From Acidobacteriota bacterium (GTDB lineage: Bacteria; Acidobacteriota; Thermoanaerobaculia; Multivoradales; JAHEKO01), in the NCBI GenBank assembly GCA_029862975.1, contig JAOTWP010000012.1:1-51158 (forward strand): a DNA stretch of 51,158 bases, in the 5' to 3' direction. The position numbers and the translations under genes are program-made. Of this stretch, positions 17,414-25,243 are shown one piece after another (within the stretch, counting starts at the first letter, position 1; the number at the start of each line of letters is the position of its first letter). The notes under the pieces are model-generated. The model made no database searches, had not been told where the DNA came from, and saw only the letters and a program-made list of their open reading frames with translations.

Positions 17414-17872
17414 CTACTCCTCCTCCTTGAGCCCCGCCGCGGAGGACGAGGGCGTGATCGTCTTTCTCATGGTCACAATCGTACCTCCCTCGGGCCTAAA
17501 CGAGTAGTCGATCTCGTCCATGAACTGGCTCATGAAGAAGATCCCCCGGCCGCTCGTCTTGAGGAGGTTGTCCGGCTGTAGCGGGTCGGGAAGGTCCCGC
17601 GGATCGAATCCGCGGCCCTGGTCCTCCACCTTCACGACCACCTGATCGGTCTCGAGGACGCACTCGACCTCCACCCTCTTGTCGGGATCGCCGTCGTTGC
17701 CGTGCCGGATCGCGTTGGCCACGGCCTCGCGGACGGCCAGGCCGATTCGATGCGACGTGGCCTCGTCCAGGGTCAGGAGATCCAGGGACGCCTCGATCGC
17801 GATCTGCACCAGCTCGATGTTCTCGAAGCGACTGCCGATCGCTACGCGGAATTGGGGTCGGGGCGCCGTCAT
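17414..17872 (-). CDS. RsbW/SpoIIAB-type serine kinase / anti-sigma factor
   Basis: A 152-residue GHKL ATPase. Seen: N-box GLAVREAVANAIRHGN, G1 box VEDQGRGFDP and G2 region GRGIFFMSQFMDEIDY. The family binds a sigma factor or phosphorylates the STAS antagonist. The stop lies three bases from the STAS start, so the two are co-translated. A TAGACT box lies about 20 nt before the ATG, a possible -10 giving a very short leader. Whether it is a sigma-binding or another kind of switch kinase cannot be told from sequence. Confidence 0.9.
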   Translation of the reverse strand: MTAPRPQFRVAIGSRFENIELVQIAIEASLDLLTLDEATSHRIGLAVREAVANAIRHGNDGDPDKRVEVECVLETDQVVVKVEDQGRGFDPRDLPDPLQPDNLLKTSGRGIFFMSQFMDEIDYSFRPEGGTIVTMRKTITPSSSAAGLKEEE

Positions 17873-17912
17873 CTGGGTCGGATCCGGGCGGCAGTCTAGC
17901 AGGCGCCCGCCG

Positions 17913-18788
17913 CTACCCGAGGCCGGCGATCGGCAGCCAGGGCCCGGCCTCGCCGCGCTCGAGGAACTCGAGAGCCATCGGCACGACCACCAGGAGCTGG
18001 ACCGCGTCGAAGAGCGCGTGGGCGACGATGGCCGGCCAGATGTTGCGCCGCCAGCGCACGAGCTGCGCGAAGATCAGGGACAGGAGAGCGATGCCGACGA
18101 GCATCAGGGGCTGCTCGTAGTTCGCGTGGGCGAGGACGAAGAGCGCCGTCGACAGCGCGACCCCGGTCCTCGGCTGCAGGAAGCCGCGAAAGAAGAGCTC
18201 TTCGAAGAACCCGGCGGAGAGGCTCACGGCCAGGCGGACGGCGATGGGCAGGCCCGCGATCCACGGGATCATCGCCGGCGGCTCGCGCGGCAGCGCGTCC
18301 TCCCCTCCCGTGGCGACGATCACCAGGCCGACGACCAGCAGGACGGCGATGACGACGACCCAGGCGCCGACTCCGGCGCCCAGTCCGACGAGCAGCTCGC
18401 GGGGGAGCGACGCCGTCTCGAGGCCGAGCACCCGGGGCAGCGATAACGAGCGGAAGCCGGCGAAGCCCAGCAGGTACCACAGGACGATGGCGGCGGCGAA
18501 CACGAGATGCAGCAGGAAGAGGACCCCCACGCCGGTGCCGGTCAGGTCCGCGGGCGGCGCGGCGCCGAGCGTCGCCAGGGCACCGAATACGCCGAGCCAC
18601 AGGACCGCGGCCAGCAGCATGATCGCCAGCGAGCGGCGCACGAGGGCCCCCCAGACTCGCGCCTCGCGACCCTCGGGGACGACGAAGCCGGGCGGCGTCA
18701 GTCCCGCCCGATGTCCCAGCCAGTCGATGGCCAGCGCCCCGGCGAGCGACAGCACCATCGTGCCCATCAGCGCGAGCGGCTGCGGCAT
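17913..18788 (-). CDS. CPBP family intramembrane glutamic protease
   Basis: A 291-residue polytopic protein with about eight hydrophobic helices. It carries the three CPBP/Rce1-like motifs: FFEELFFRGFLQ (the EExxxR catalytic motif), FVLAHANY and WPAIVAHALFDAVQ. Bacterial members cleave or bind membrane peptides and are often linked to bacteriocin immunity or anti-sigma degradation. Here it sits just upstream of a partner-switch pair on the same strand, 40 bp away, so an envelope-stress connection is possible but inferred. The ATG at 18788 begins right before the first helix and five bases after the small upstream gene's stop. Confidence 0.88.
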   Translation of the reverse strand: MPQPLALMGTMVLSLAGALAIDWLGHRAGLTPPGFVVPEGREARVWGALVRRSLAIMLLAAVLWLGVFGALATLGAAPPADLTGTGVGVLFLLHLVFAAAIVLWYLLGFAGFRSLSLPRVLGLETASLPRELLVGLGAGVGAWVVVIAVLLVVGLVIVATGGEDALPREPPAMIPWIAGLPIAVRLAVSLSAGFFEELFFRGFLQPRTGVALSTALFVLAHANYEQPLMLVGIALLSLIFAQLVRWRRNIWPAIVAHALFDAVQLLVVVPMALEFLERGEAGPWLPIAGLG

Positions 18789-18793
18789 CGCGC

Positions 18794-19069
18794 TCAGGCC
18801 CGGCGCCGGGTGCTGTCGAGAAACGACTCGAGCATGCGCTGGGCGCTCGTCAGTCGCTGCATCCGGCGCTGCCGGAGCTGGATCTCCTGCGTGGCGTCGA
18901 TCGCCGGCGGCTTGCCGCGCAGGCTGGTCAGGAGGCGGGCGAGCTCGAACCGGAGCCGGTCGATCTCCTGGTTCTTCAGGCGGGTGAAGGTGCGCTCCGT
19001 GACGAGGACGTGCCCCTCGGCTATGTCCCGGGCCATCGCCCACGCGCTACCTCCGGGGAAACCCGCCAT
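18794..19069 (-). CDS. Small conserved-looking protein of unknown function
   Basis: A 91-residue, strongly charged and mostly helical protein. The N-terminal part (ARDIAEGHVLVTERTFTRLK) is followed by helices rich in Arg, Leu and Gln (QLRQRRMQRLTSAQRMLESF). No transmembrane segment, cysteine or recognisable domain is seen. The ATG at 19069 was chosen because a TATGAT box sits nine bases before it and the CPBP gene begins five bases after the stop, implying one operon. It may be a small cytoplasmic regulator. No family name can be supported. Confidence 0.65.
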   Translation of the reverse strand: MAGFPGGSAWAMARDIAEGHVLVTERTFTRLKNQEIDRLRFELARLLTSLRGKPPAIDATQEIQLRQRRMQRLTSAQRMLESFLDSTRRRA

Positions 19070-19078
19070 CGCGCGGCG

Positions 19079-19084
19079 ATCATA
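19079..19084 (-). promoter_or_regulatory. -10-like box TATGAT nine bases before the small gene's ATG
   Basis: On the minus strand TATGAT matches five of six -10 consensus positions and lies nine bases before the ATG at 19069. No Shine-Dalgarno sequence is visible, which suggests a leaderless or nearly leaderless transcript for the four-gene minus-strand operon. No clear -35 is seen. Confidence 0.45.
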
Positions 19085-19231
19085 CTGCAACGGCAGCGCG
19101 GCGAGCCCGCCGTGGCCGCTCCCGGCGCCGCGCCGCGGCCCCTCGTGCCCGCGGACGTCATGGTATGCTCGCCGCCGCTCCGACAGCGCTGCGACAGAGG
19201 CGTCGAGCGCCGTCTCGCCCCATTCCCCGCC

Positions 19232-19238
19232 GAGGAGG
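19232..19238 (+). promoter_or_regulatory. Strong ribosome-binding site GAGGAGG deciding the gcdH TTG start
   Basis: GAGGAGG ends eight bases before the TTG at 19247. It is the strongest Shine-Dalgarno match noticed in the window and fixes the start of the acyl-CoA dehydrogenase at a TTG codon. A TATGCT box about 90 bases upstream of the TTG is a possible -10. Confidence 0.75.
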
Positions 19239-19246
19239 ACCCCCCC

Positions 19247-20467
19247 TTGACTCGCTCTACGGGCGTTGATTTTCTGGACTTCGACTCGCTCCTGACCGAC
19301 GAAGAACGGCTCGCCCGCGACACCGTGCGACGGTTCGTCGACGACAAGGTCAAGCCGATCATCGAGGAGTGCCACGAGGAGGGCAGGTTCCCCATCGAGC
19401 TCGTGCCCGACATGGCGGCGCTCGGCCTCTTCGGCGCCACCCTCGACGAGTTCGGGCTCCCCGGGCTCAGCAACGTCGCCTACGGTCTCATCATGCAGGA
19501 GCTCGAGCGCGGCGACTCGGGGCTGCGCAGCTTCGTCTCCGTGCAGAGCGCGCTCGTCATGTACCCGATCTCCACGTTCGGCTCCCCCGAGCAGAAGGAG
19601 CGCTGGATCCCTCCCCTCGCCGCCGGCGAGGCGATCGGCTGCTTCGGGCTGACGGAGCCCGATTTCGGGTCCAACCCGGGGGCCATGCGCACGAAGGCGC
19701 GCCGCGACGGCGACGCGTGGGTGATCGACGGGGCCAAGCAGTGGATCACCAACGGCAGTCTGGCCGACGTCGCGGTCGTCTGGGCTCGGACCGACGAGGG
19801 AATTCGCGGCTTTCTCGTCGAGAAGGGAACTCCCGGGTACACGACCCGCGACCAGCACGGCAAGTTCTCCCTGCGCGCCTCCGTCACCTCCGAGCTCGGC
19901 TTCCAGGACTGCCGCGTGCCGGCCGCCAACCTGCTGCCGGGCAGCGCCGGCCTCAAGAGCCCGCTGATGTGCCTCAACCAGGCCCGCTACGGCATCGCCT
20001 GGGGCGGCCTCGGGGCCGCCATGGACTGCTACGACACGGCGCTCGCCTACGCCAAGGAGAGGATCCAGTTCCAGGGCCAGCCCATCGCCAGCCACCAGCT
20101 CGTGCAGGACAAGCTGGTCTGGATGCTGAGCGAGATCACCAAGGGGCAGTTCCTGGTCCTGCAGATCGGGCGGCTCAAGGACGCCGGCCGCGTCAAGCAC
20201 GCCCAGATCTCGCTGGGCAAGCGCAACAACGTGTGGGTGGCGCGGGAGTGCGCGAAGCTCGCCCGCGAGCTCCTGGGCGCCAACGGGATCGTCAACGACT
20301 ACCCCGTCATCCGGCACATGCTCAACATCGAGTCGGTCTACACGTACGAGGGCACTCACGACATGCACAACCTCATCATCGGCGAGGCCATCACGGGGAT
20401 CCCGGCGTTCGACCCGCCGGCGAGGAGCGGGGATCGGCGGCCGGAGCCGGCCCGGAGCTCCCGTTGA
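19247..20467 (+). CDS. gcdH: Glutaryl-CoA dehydrogenase
   Basis: A 406-residue FAD acyl-CoA dehydrogenase that would oxidise and decarboxylate glutaryl-CoA to crotonyl-CoA in lysine, tryptophan or aromatic degradation. It reads collinearly with human [20 protein letters not shown] with Arg94 in place of the carboxylate-binding Arg, [50 protein letters not shown], and the catalytic base Glu368 in [13 protein letters not shown] followed by ITGIPAF. The Arg plus this Glu context separate it from other acyl-CoA dehydrogenases. The next gene, glpX, overlaps its stop by four bases. No ETF or other pathway gene is present locally. Confidence 0.93.
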   Translation: MTRSTGVDFLDFDSLLTDEERLARDTVRRFVDDKVKPIIEECHEEGRFPIELVPDMAALGLFGATLDEFGLPGLSNVAYGLIMQELERGDSGLRSFVSVQSALVMYPISTFGSPEQKERWIPPLAAGEAIGCFGLTEPDFGSNPGAMRTKARRDGDAWVIDGAKQWITNGSLADVAVVWARTDEGIRGFLVEKGTPGYTTRDQHGKFSLRASVTSELGFQDCRVPAANLLPGSAGLKSPLMCLNQARYGIAWGGLGAAMDCYDTALAYAKERIQFQGQPIASHQLVQDKLVWMLSEITKGQFLVLQIGRLKDAGRVKHAQISLGKRNNVWVARECAKLARELLGANGIVNDYPVIRHMLNIESVYTYEGTHDMHNLIIGEAITGIPAFDPPARSGDRRPEPARSSR

Positions 20468-21444
20468 CCTCGGTCGCGAGCCTGATCGGCCCCGAGCTGA
20501 TTCGGGTCACCGAAGAGGCGGCGATCGCCGCCGCCCACACGATGGGCCTCGGCCGGCGGACGCACTCCGACCACGTGGCCGTGGAAGCGATGCGCCGCGA
20601 GCTCGACCGGCTGCCGATGGCCGGCCGGATCGTCATCGGCGAGGGCGAGCGGGACGAGGCCCCCATGCTCTACGTGGGCGAGGAGCTCGGCGCCGGGCGG
20701 GACGACCCGCAGGCCCTCGGCGTCGACATCGCCGTCGACCCGCTGGAGGGCACCAATCTGTGCGCCACCGGCGACCCGGGGGCCGTCGCGATCCTGGCGG
20801 CGGCGGAGCGCGGCGGCCTCTTGTACGCGCCCGACATCTACATGAACAAGCTCGTCGTCGGGCCCACGGCGAAGGGCCGCGTCCACCTCGACGCTCCCGT
20901 GGCGGAGAACCTGCGCAACATCGCCAAGGCCTTCGACCGCCGGGTCGAGGACCTCGTGATCGTCGTGCTCGACCGCGAGCGCCACGCGCAGCTGATCGCC
21001 GACATCCGGGAGGCCGGATCCCGGGTGCGGCTGATCGGCGACGGGGACCTGTCGGCCGGGATCGCCGCCGCGGTCCGCGGCACCGGCATCCACGCCGTGA
21101 TGGGGATCGGCGGCGCCCCCGAGGGGGTGATCACCGCCGCCGCGATGCGCTGCCTGGGCGGCGAGATCCAGGCCCGCCTGACCCCCCTCGACGAGCGGCA
21201 GCAGAGCCGCGTCGCGGAGCTCGGCTCGGACGTCGACCGCCTGTACGCCACCGCGGAGCTGGCGCCGGGCGAGGACATCGTGCTCTCCAGCACCGCCGTC
21301 ACGGGCGACCGGCTGATGGCGGGGGTGCGTTTCTTCGGCGGCGGCTCGCGGACGTCGACCCTCTTCATGTCCCTGCCCCAGCGGATCGTGCGCTTCGTCG
21401 ACACGATCCGCCAGGTCGACCCGTCCATCCCGGTGCGTTTCTGA
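20464..21444 (+). CDS. glpX: Fructose-1,6-bisphosphatase class II (GlpX)
   Basis: A 326-residue GlpX enzyme hydrolysing fructose-1,6-bisphosphate (in some bacteria also sedoheptulose-1,7-bisphosphate) in gluconeogenesis. Motifs: [50 protein letters not shown], and [20 protein letters not shown]. Length is typical. The TTG start overlaps the gcdH stop in a TTGA tetranucleotide, giving coupling between acyl-CoA catabolism and a gluconeogenic step. That pairing is uncommon but makes sense for growth on amino acids or aromatics (inference). No other glycolytic gene is nearby. Confidence 0.95.
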   Translation: MTSVASLIGPELIRVTEEAAIAAAHTMGLGRRTHSDHVAVEAMRRELDRLPMAGRIVIGEGERDEAPMLYVGEELGAGRDDPQALGVDIAVDPLEGTNLCATGDPGAVAILAAAERGGLLYAPDIYMNKLVVGPTAKGRVHLDAPVAENLRNIAKAFDRRVEDLVIVVLDRERHAQLIADIREAGSRVRLIGDGDLSAGIAAAVRGTGIHAVMGIGGAPEGVITAAAMRCLGGEIQARLTPLDERQQSRVAELGSDVDRLYATAELAPGEDIVLSSTAVTGDRLMAGVRFFGGGSRTSTLFMSLPQRIVRFVDTIRQVDPSIPVRF

Positions 21445-21490
21445 TGAGCGAGCCGGACCGGCGGGTGCGGCGCGGGCGCGAGCCCCCGCG

Positions 21491-22612
21491 ATGAGCCTGA
21501 CCGGCAGCCTGAACTCCATGGACTTCGCCGAGCTGCTGCAATGGCTGGCGAGGGGGCGGAAGACCGGCATGCTGCTCGTGGCCAAGAAGGGGACGCAGAA
21601 GCAGGTCTACTTCCGCGACGGCAGGATCATCGCGACGGCGTCGAGCGACCACACCGAGTACCTCGGGCACTTTCTCGTGAGCCACGGCTTCCTGGACGAG
21701 CTCACGCTGGCCAAGGCCATCGAGATGCAGAGCGGCAACCGCATGCTGCTCGGGAAGATCCTGACGACGCTGGGGGCCATCGGCGAGGTCGAGCTCGAGC
21801 AGATGCTGCGCCTCAAGGCCGAGGAGAGCATCTACGAGATCTTCACCTGGGCCGACGCCGACTTCCGTTTCGTGGAGGACGAGCTGCCGGCCTTCGAGAT
21901 GGTCCCGATCTCGCTCGACGTCCAGACCCTCGTCCTGCGCGGCGCCAAACGACTCGACGACTGGACCCGCATCCGCCAGCTGATCCCCTCGAAGCACTGC
22001 GTGCCCGTGTCGGTGGGCAACCTCGTCGCCCCGGAGGGCGATCCCGGGGCCGAGCAGATCCTGCAGCTCGTCAACGACGACCGCACGATCGAGGAGATCG
22101 CTCTCGATACCCACTCGAGCGAGTTCTACGTCTGCCGGGTCCTGTGGGACCAGATCCGGCTCGGCCACCTCAAGGTGGTGCGGCCGCGCGCGGCCGCCAC
22201 GATCGAGCCGGCCGTCCCCAACGGCGAAGCGATCGACGCCGCGGCGCTGATCGAGGTCGCCTTGCGGCATCTCGACGAGGGCCACCTGCTCCGGGCGCTG
22301 CGCCACACCCGCGCGGCCTGCGACCTGGATCCGGAATCGCGCGCGGCCAAGACGAAGGCCAGGGAGATCGAGGACCGCATCCGCCGGACGCTCGCGGAGC
22401 ACGGCCTGGGCAACACCGCGGTGCCCCACCTGAGCGCCAACCTGGCGGACCTCAGCAGGCTCGAGATCTCGGCCGAGGCCGGCTTCATCCTGAGCCGCAT
22501 CAACGGCACGTACGATCTGGGCACGATCCTCAAGATCTCCCCCATCCCGACCCTCGAGACCCAGGTCGTCCTCTGGCAGCTGCTCGAGGCCGGGCACATC
22601 TACCTCGACTGA
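21491..22612 (+). CDS. DUF4388 (PatA-like) signalling protein
   Basis: A 373-residue cytoplasmic protein. Residues 1-100 match DUF4388: SLNSMDFAELLQWLARGRKTGMLLV, then a glycine-turn YFRDGRIIATASSD. A helical region with FTWADADFRFVEDELPAFEMVPI follows, then a TPR-like segment (about 250-300: ALRHLDEGHLLRALRHTRAACDLDP) and a C-terminal INGTYDLGTILKISPIPTLETQ block resembling a winged-helix-like repeat seen in such proteins. DUF4388 is common beside two-component and gliding-motility regulators, but its ligand is unknown. The distantly related 44820-45917 gene shares only the N-terminal part. It may be co-transcribed with glpX, 46 bp upstream. Confidence 0.82.
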   Translation: MSLTGSLNSMDFAELLQWLARGRKTGMLLVAKKGTQKQVYFRDGRIIATASSDHTEYLGHFLVSHGFLDELTLAKAIEMQSGNRMLLGKILTTLGAIGEVELEQMLRLKAEESIYEIFTWADADFRFVEDELPAFEMVPISLDVQTLVLRGAKRLDDWTRIRQLIPSKHCVPVSVGNLVAPEGDPGAEQILQLVNDDRTIEEIALDTHSSEFYVCRVLWDQIRLGHLKVVRPRAAATIEPAVPNGEAIDAAALIEVALRHLDEGHLLRALRHTRAACDLDPESRAAKTKAREIEDRIRRTLAEHGLGNTAVPHLSANLADLSRLEISAEAGFILSRINGTYDLGTILKISPIPTLETQVVLWQLLEAGHIYLD

Positions 22613-22669
22613 TCTCCGCCGGCGGCGACCGGCAGCCGGCCGCCCGCCGGGGCCGCGGCGCCGCCCCGC

Positions 22670-23284
22670 TCAGAGACGCGGGCGGGAGACGTGGGGGTTG
22701 CCGCGGACGGCGAAGCGCAGGGGCCAGGCCGCGGCCGCGCCTGCGTAGCCGACGCCGACCCGCGGGCCGACCGCCACGTCGCCGGGCGCCACCGGCTCGC
22801 CGTGGGCGATCCGCAGGGGGCCGCGCCACAGGGGCACCCCGTTCGCCGAGCGGTCGATCGTCAGCGCCCGGCACAGCCTGCCGGGGCCGCCCGCCACGTC
22901 GCCGGGCCGCGGGCTCCCCTCGAGGCCGCGGGCGGCGAGCATCGTCGCGACGCCGCGCGCCGGCTCGCCGGCGCGCACGAGGACGGCGGAGCCGTCGGCG
23001 CTCGTCCCGGCGACGACGTTGAGCATGTGATGCATGCCGTAGATGAAGTAGACGTAGGCGAAGCCGCCGGGGCGGTAGAGGGCCCGGGTGCGCTCCGTCC
23101 GCCGCCCGTTCCAGGCGTGGCTGGCGCGATCCTCGGCGCCCAGATAGGCCTCGGTCTCGACGATCCTGACGGCGAGGCGCTCGCCGGCGAGCTCGCGGAC
23201 GACGTAGCGCCCCAGGAGATCGGGCGCCAGCTCGACCGCGGAGCGCCGGAAGAAGGACCGCGGCAACGTCCGAAAGCTACCCAT
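22670..23284 (-). CDS. 3-methyladenine DNA glycosylase (AAG/MPG family)
   Basis: A 204-residue base-excision repair glycosylase removing alkylated or deaminated purines. It aligns with human AAG: RIVETEAYLG with Glu45 as the catalytic-base equivalent and Tyr47 as the intercalating-tyrosine equivalent; ASHA with His56 at the spacing of human His136; and YVYFIYGMHHMLNVV. The C-terminal GPLRIAHG and RFAVRGNPHVSRP segments complete the domain. ATG start at 23284. It is divergently transcribed from the beta-helix gene across 62 bp. Confidence 0.95.
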   Translation of the reverse strand: MGSFRTLPRSFFRRSAVELAPDLLGRYVVRELAGERLAVRIVETEAYLGAEDRASHAWNGRRTERTRALYRPGGFAYVYFIYGMHHMLNVVAGTSADGSAVLVRAGEPARGVATMLAARGLEGSPRPGDVAGGPGRLCRALTIDRSANGVPLWRGPLRIAHGEPVAPGDVAVGPRVGVGYAGAAAAWPLRFAVRGNPHVSRPRL

Positions 23285-23334
23285 GCGAGGTCACCCGAGC
23301 CCGCCATGTTAGCGCCCGGGGTCCCTTGCTGCGG

Positions 23335-23340
23335 CATAAT
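23335..23340 (+). promoter_or_regulatory. -10-like box CATAAT six bases before the beta-helix gene ATG
   Basis: CATAAT differs from the -10 consensus at one base and lies six bases before the ATG at 23347. No ribosome-binding site intervenes, which is the geometry of leaderless transcription. No convincing -35 is seen. Confidence 0.45.
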
Positions 23341-23346
23341 CGAGCC

Positions 23347-24045
23347 ATGGCGCTGCCGCCGCTCTTCGCCGATCTGCCGCCCGCGCTCCGCCCCTTCTAC
23401 GACGAGGCCGCTCCGTGGCAGCTGCTCGAAGGGCCGCTGGCGGCGGCCCTGGCGGCGCTGCCCTCGGAGCGCATCGAGATCGGCCTCTCCCCAGACTTCC
23501 ACCTGCTCGGCGACCGCATCGCGATCGGCGCCGGGACCCGCATCCACCCCACGGCCGTCCTCGAGGGGCCGATCTTCGTCGGCGCGGGCGTCACCATCGG
23601 CCCCGGCGCCTATCTGCGCGGCGGCTGCTGGATCGGCGCCGGCGCCCTCGTCGGCGCCCACTGCGAGGTCAAGCGCTCCATCCTGCTGCCCGGCGCCGAG
23701 GTCGCGCACCTGTCCTACGTCGGCGACTCGATCCTCGGCGCGGCGGCGAGCCTCGGCGCGGGCACGATCCTCTCGAACTACCGCCACGACGGGGGCGAGA
23801 TCCAAGTCGAGATCGACGGCCGCGCCGTCGCCACGAACCGGCGCAAGCTGGGCGCCCTGCTCGGAGACGGCGTCCGCGCGGGCTGCAACTGCGTGCTCGG
23901 CCCGGGGTGCATCGTCGGCGCGGGCACCGCCATCTACCCCGGCGCCCTGCTGCGCTCGGCCGCCTACCCGGCCGGCCACCTCGTCAAGGTGCGCCAGCAG
24001 CTCGAGATCGTCGAGCGCACGCGGCTCAGCCCGGGGGATACTTGA
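23347..24045 (+). CDS. Left-handed beta-helix (hexapeptide) protein, GlmU C-terminal-like
   Basis: A 232-residue protein. Residues 1-55 are a helical N-terminus, followed by hexapeptide turns (IAIGAGTRIHPTAVLEGPIF, IGPGAY, IGAGALVGAHCEVKRS, LLPGAEVAHLSYVGDS). This is the left-handed beta-helix fold of sugar-nucleotide acyltransferases. The SYVGDSILG and NYRHDGGEI pieces resemble the GlmU acetyltransferase domain (YVGDAEIG, NYDG), and TNRRKLGALLGDGV resembles its later core. There is no pyrophosphorylase domain, so it is not full GlmU; acyltransfer to a sugar or a scaffolding role is inferred. The upstream TTG at 23326 was rejected in favour of ATG at 23347. Its end overlaps the convergent phosphatase gene by 20 bp. 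Confidence 0.8.
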   Translation: MALPPLFADLPPALRPFYDEAAPWQLLEGPLAAALAALPSERIEIGLSPDFHLLGDRIAIGAGTRIHPTAVLEGPIFVGAGVTIGPGAYLRGGCWIGAGALVGAHCEVKRSILLPGAEVAHLSYVGDSILGAAASLGAGTILSNYRHDGGEIQVEIDGRAVATNRRKLGALLGDGVRAGCNCVLGPGCIVGAGTAIYPGALLRSAAYPAGHLVKVRQQLEIVERTRLSPGDT

Positions 24046-25237
24046 GCACGACGAGGGTCCGGTCGTCCTGCGTGCGCACGCTCGCCCCGAAGCGCTGGAC
24101 GTCCTCGAAGATCGCGGCCACGGTGTCCGCGGCGGAGAGCTCGACGCACTCCCCGGCCTTGTGGAGCAGCCGGTCCATCCCGTACTCCTCGACCCCGGCG
24201 CCCGCGTTGCCCTCGGTCTCGACGATGCCGTCGGTGTAGAGGACCAGAGAATCGCCCGCCCTGAGGCGCAGGAAGCCGCGCTCGTAGGCTCCGTCCGGCA
24301 GCGGGCCGAGCACCGCCCCGCCCTCGACGAGCGCGTGAACCCGGCCCGCGCGGTCGAGATGCAGCGGTGGCGGATGGCCGGCGTTGACGTAGATGAAGTT
24401 GCCGTTGAGCTCGAGCTCGCCGTAGAACATGGAGACGAAGCGGCTCGTCAGGGTGCTGCCGCTGACGATCCGGTTGAGCCGCTCGACCGTGCGGACGATC
24501 TTGAAGTCGAGCGACAGGCCCATGCGCAGCCCCATGTAGATGTCGCGGGTCTGCAGGGCGGCGGGCAGGCCGTGGCCCGAGACGTCGGCGATGGCGAGAC
24601 CGAGCAGCTTCGGGGAGAGCGGGATGAAGTCGTAGAAGTCGCCGCCGACGCCCTCCACGGGGCTCGAGCGCCCCGCGAGGTCGAAGCTGCCGAAGACCGG
24701 CGGCCGCCGCGGCAGGATGGAGGCCTGGATCATCCGGGCCTCCTTGAGCACGCCGCCGAGCCAGGACTCGCGCAGGCGGTGGTTGATGCTGTGCCGCAGG
24801 ATGACGAGGGAGTGGCGGATCTCGTCGCTCCCGGCGCCCGGCGCCACGTCGAAGGCGAGAATGCAGTCGCACAGCGCGCCGCCGATCCAGATGGCGGCGA
24901 AATCGCGGGCGCCGATCACTTCCTCGAGCTCGGGGTCGAGCTCCGGATCGCCGGGCCGCATGTAGATGAACCGGCGCTGCAGCACGAGGTCGATGGGCCC
25001 GTAGGTGTCCGGCACCCGGATCCTGGGGACTTCGCCGGCGGCGGCCGGAAACGAGCCCGTCAGGATGTAGTCGGCGCCGTCGCGGACGTACACCCGGCCC
25101 CCCGTGATCCCCAGCTGGTCGCCGAATCGCTCGACGGCGCGGGCGGCGAGGGCGCGGATCGAGGACGCCCCGTGATCGGACTCCACGGACTCCACGAGGT
25201 CTTCCAGCTGCCTCATCAGCTCGACGTGACGGCTCAT
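24026..25237 (-). CDS. SpoIIE/RsbU-type serine phosphatase with N-terminal sensor domain
   Basis: A 403-residue PPM phosphatase. Residues 1-160 look like a GAF-type sensor domain (RALAARAVERFGDQLGITGG). A linker helix (ESWLGGVLKEARMIQASILP) follows, then the SpoIIE catalytic domain: GVGGDFYDF, IADVSGHGLPAAL, VNAGHPPPLHL, VLYTDGIVETEG and QDDRTLVVLKY hold the metal-binding Asp residues. Such proteins dephosphorylate STAS anti-anti-sigma factors. The STAS/RsbW pair at 17.1-17.9 kb is a possible partner, but no linkage is shown. It starts at an ATG six bases after the dacB stop, on the same strand. Confidence 0.92.
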   Translation of the reverse strand: MSRHVELMRQLEDLVESVESDHGASSIRALAARAVERFGDQLGITGGRVYVRDGADYILTGSFPAAAGEVPRIRVPDTYGPIDLVLQRRFIYMRPGDPELDPELEEVIGARDFAAIWIGGALCDCILAFDVAPGAGSDEIRHSLVILRHSINHRLRESWLGGVLKEARMIQASILPRRPPVFGSFDLAGRSSPVEGVGGDFYDFIPLSPKLLGLAIADVSGHGLPAALQTRDIYMGLRMGLSLDFKIVRTVERLNRIVSGSTLTSRFVSMFYGELELNGNFIYVNAGHPPPLHLDRAGRVHALVEGGAVLGPLPDGAYERGFLRLRAGDSLVLYTDGIVETEGNAGAGVEEYGMDRLLHKAGECVELSAADTVAAIFEDVQRFGASVRTQDDRTLVVLKYPPG

Positions 25238-25243
25238 GGCTCG

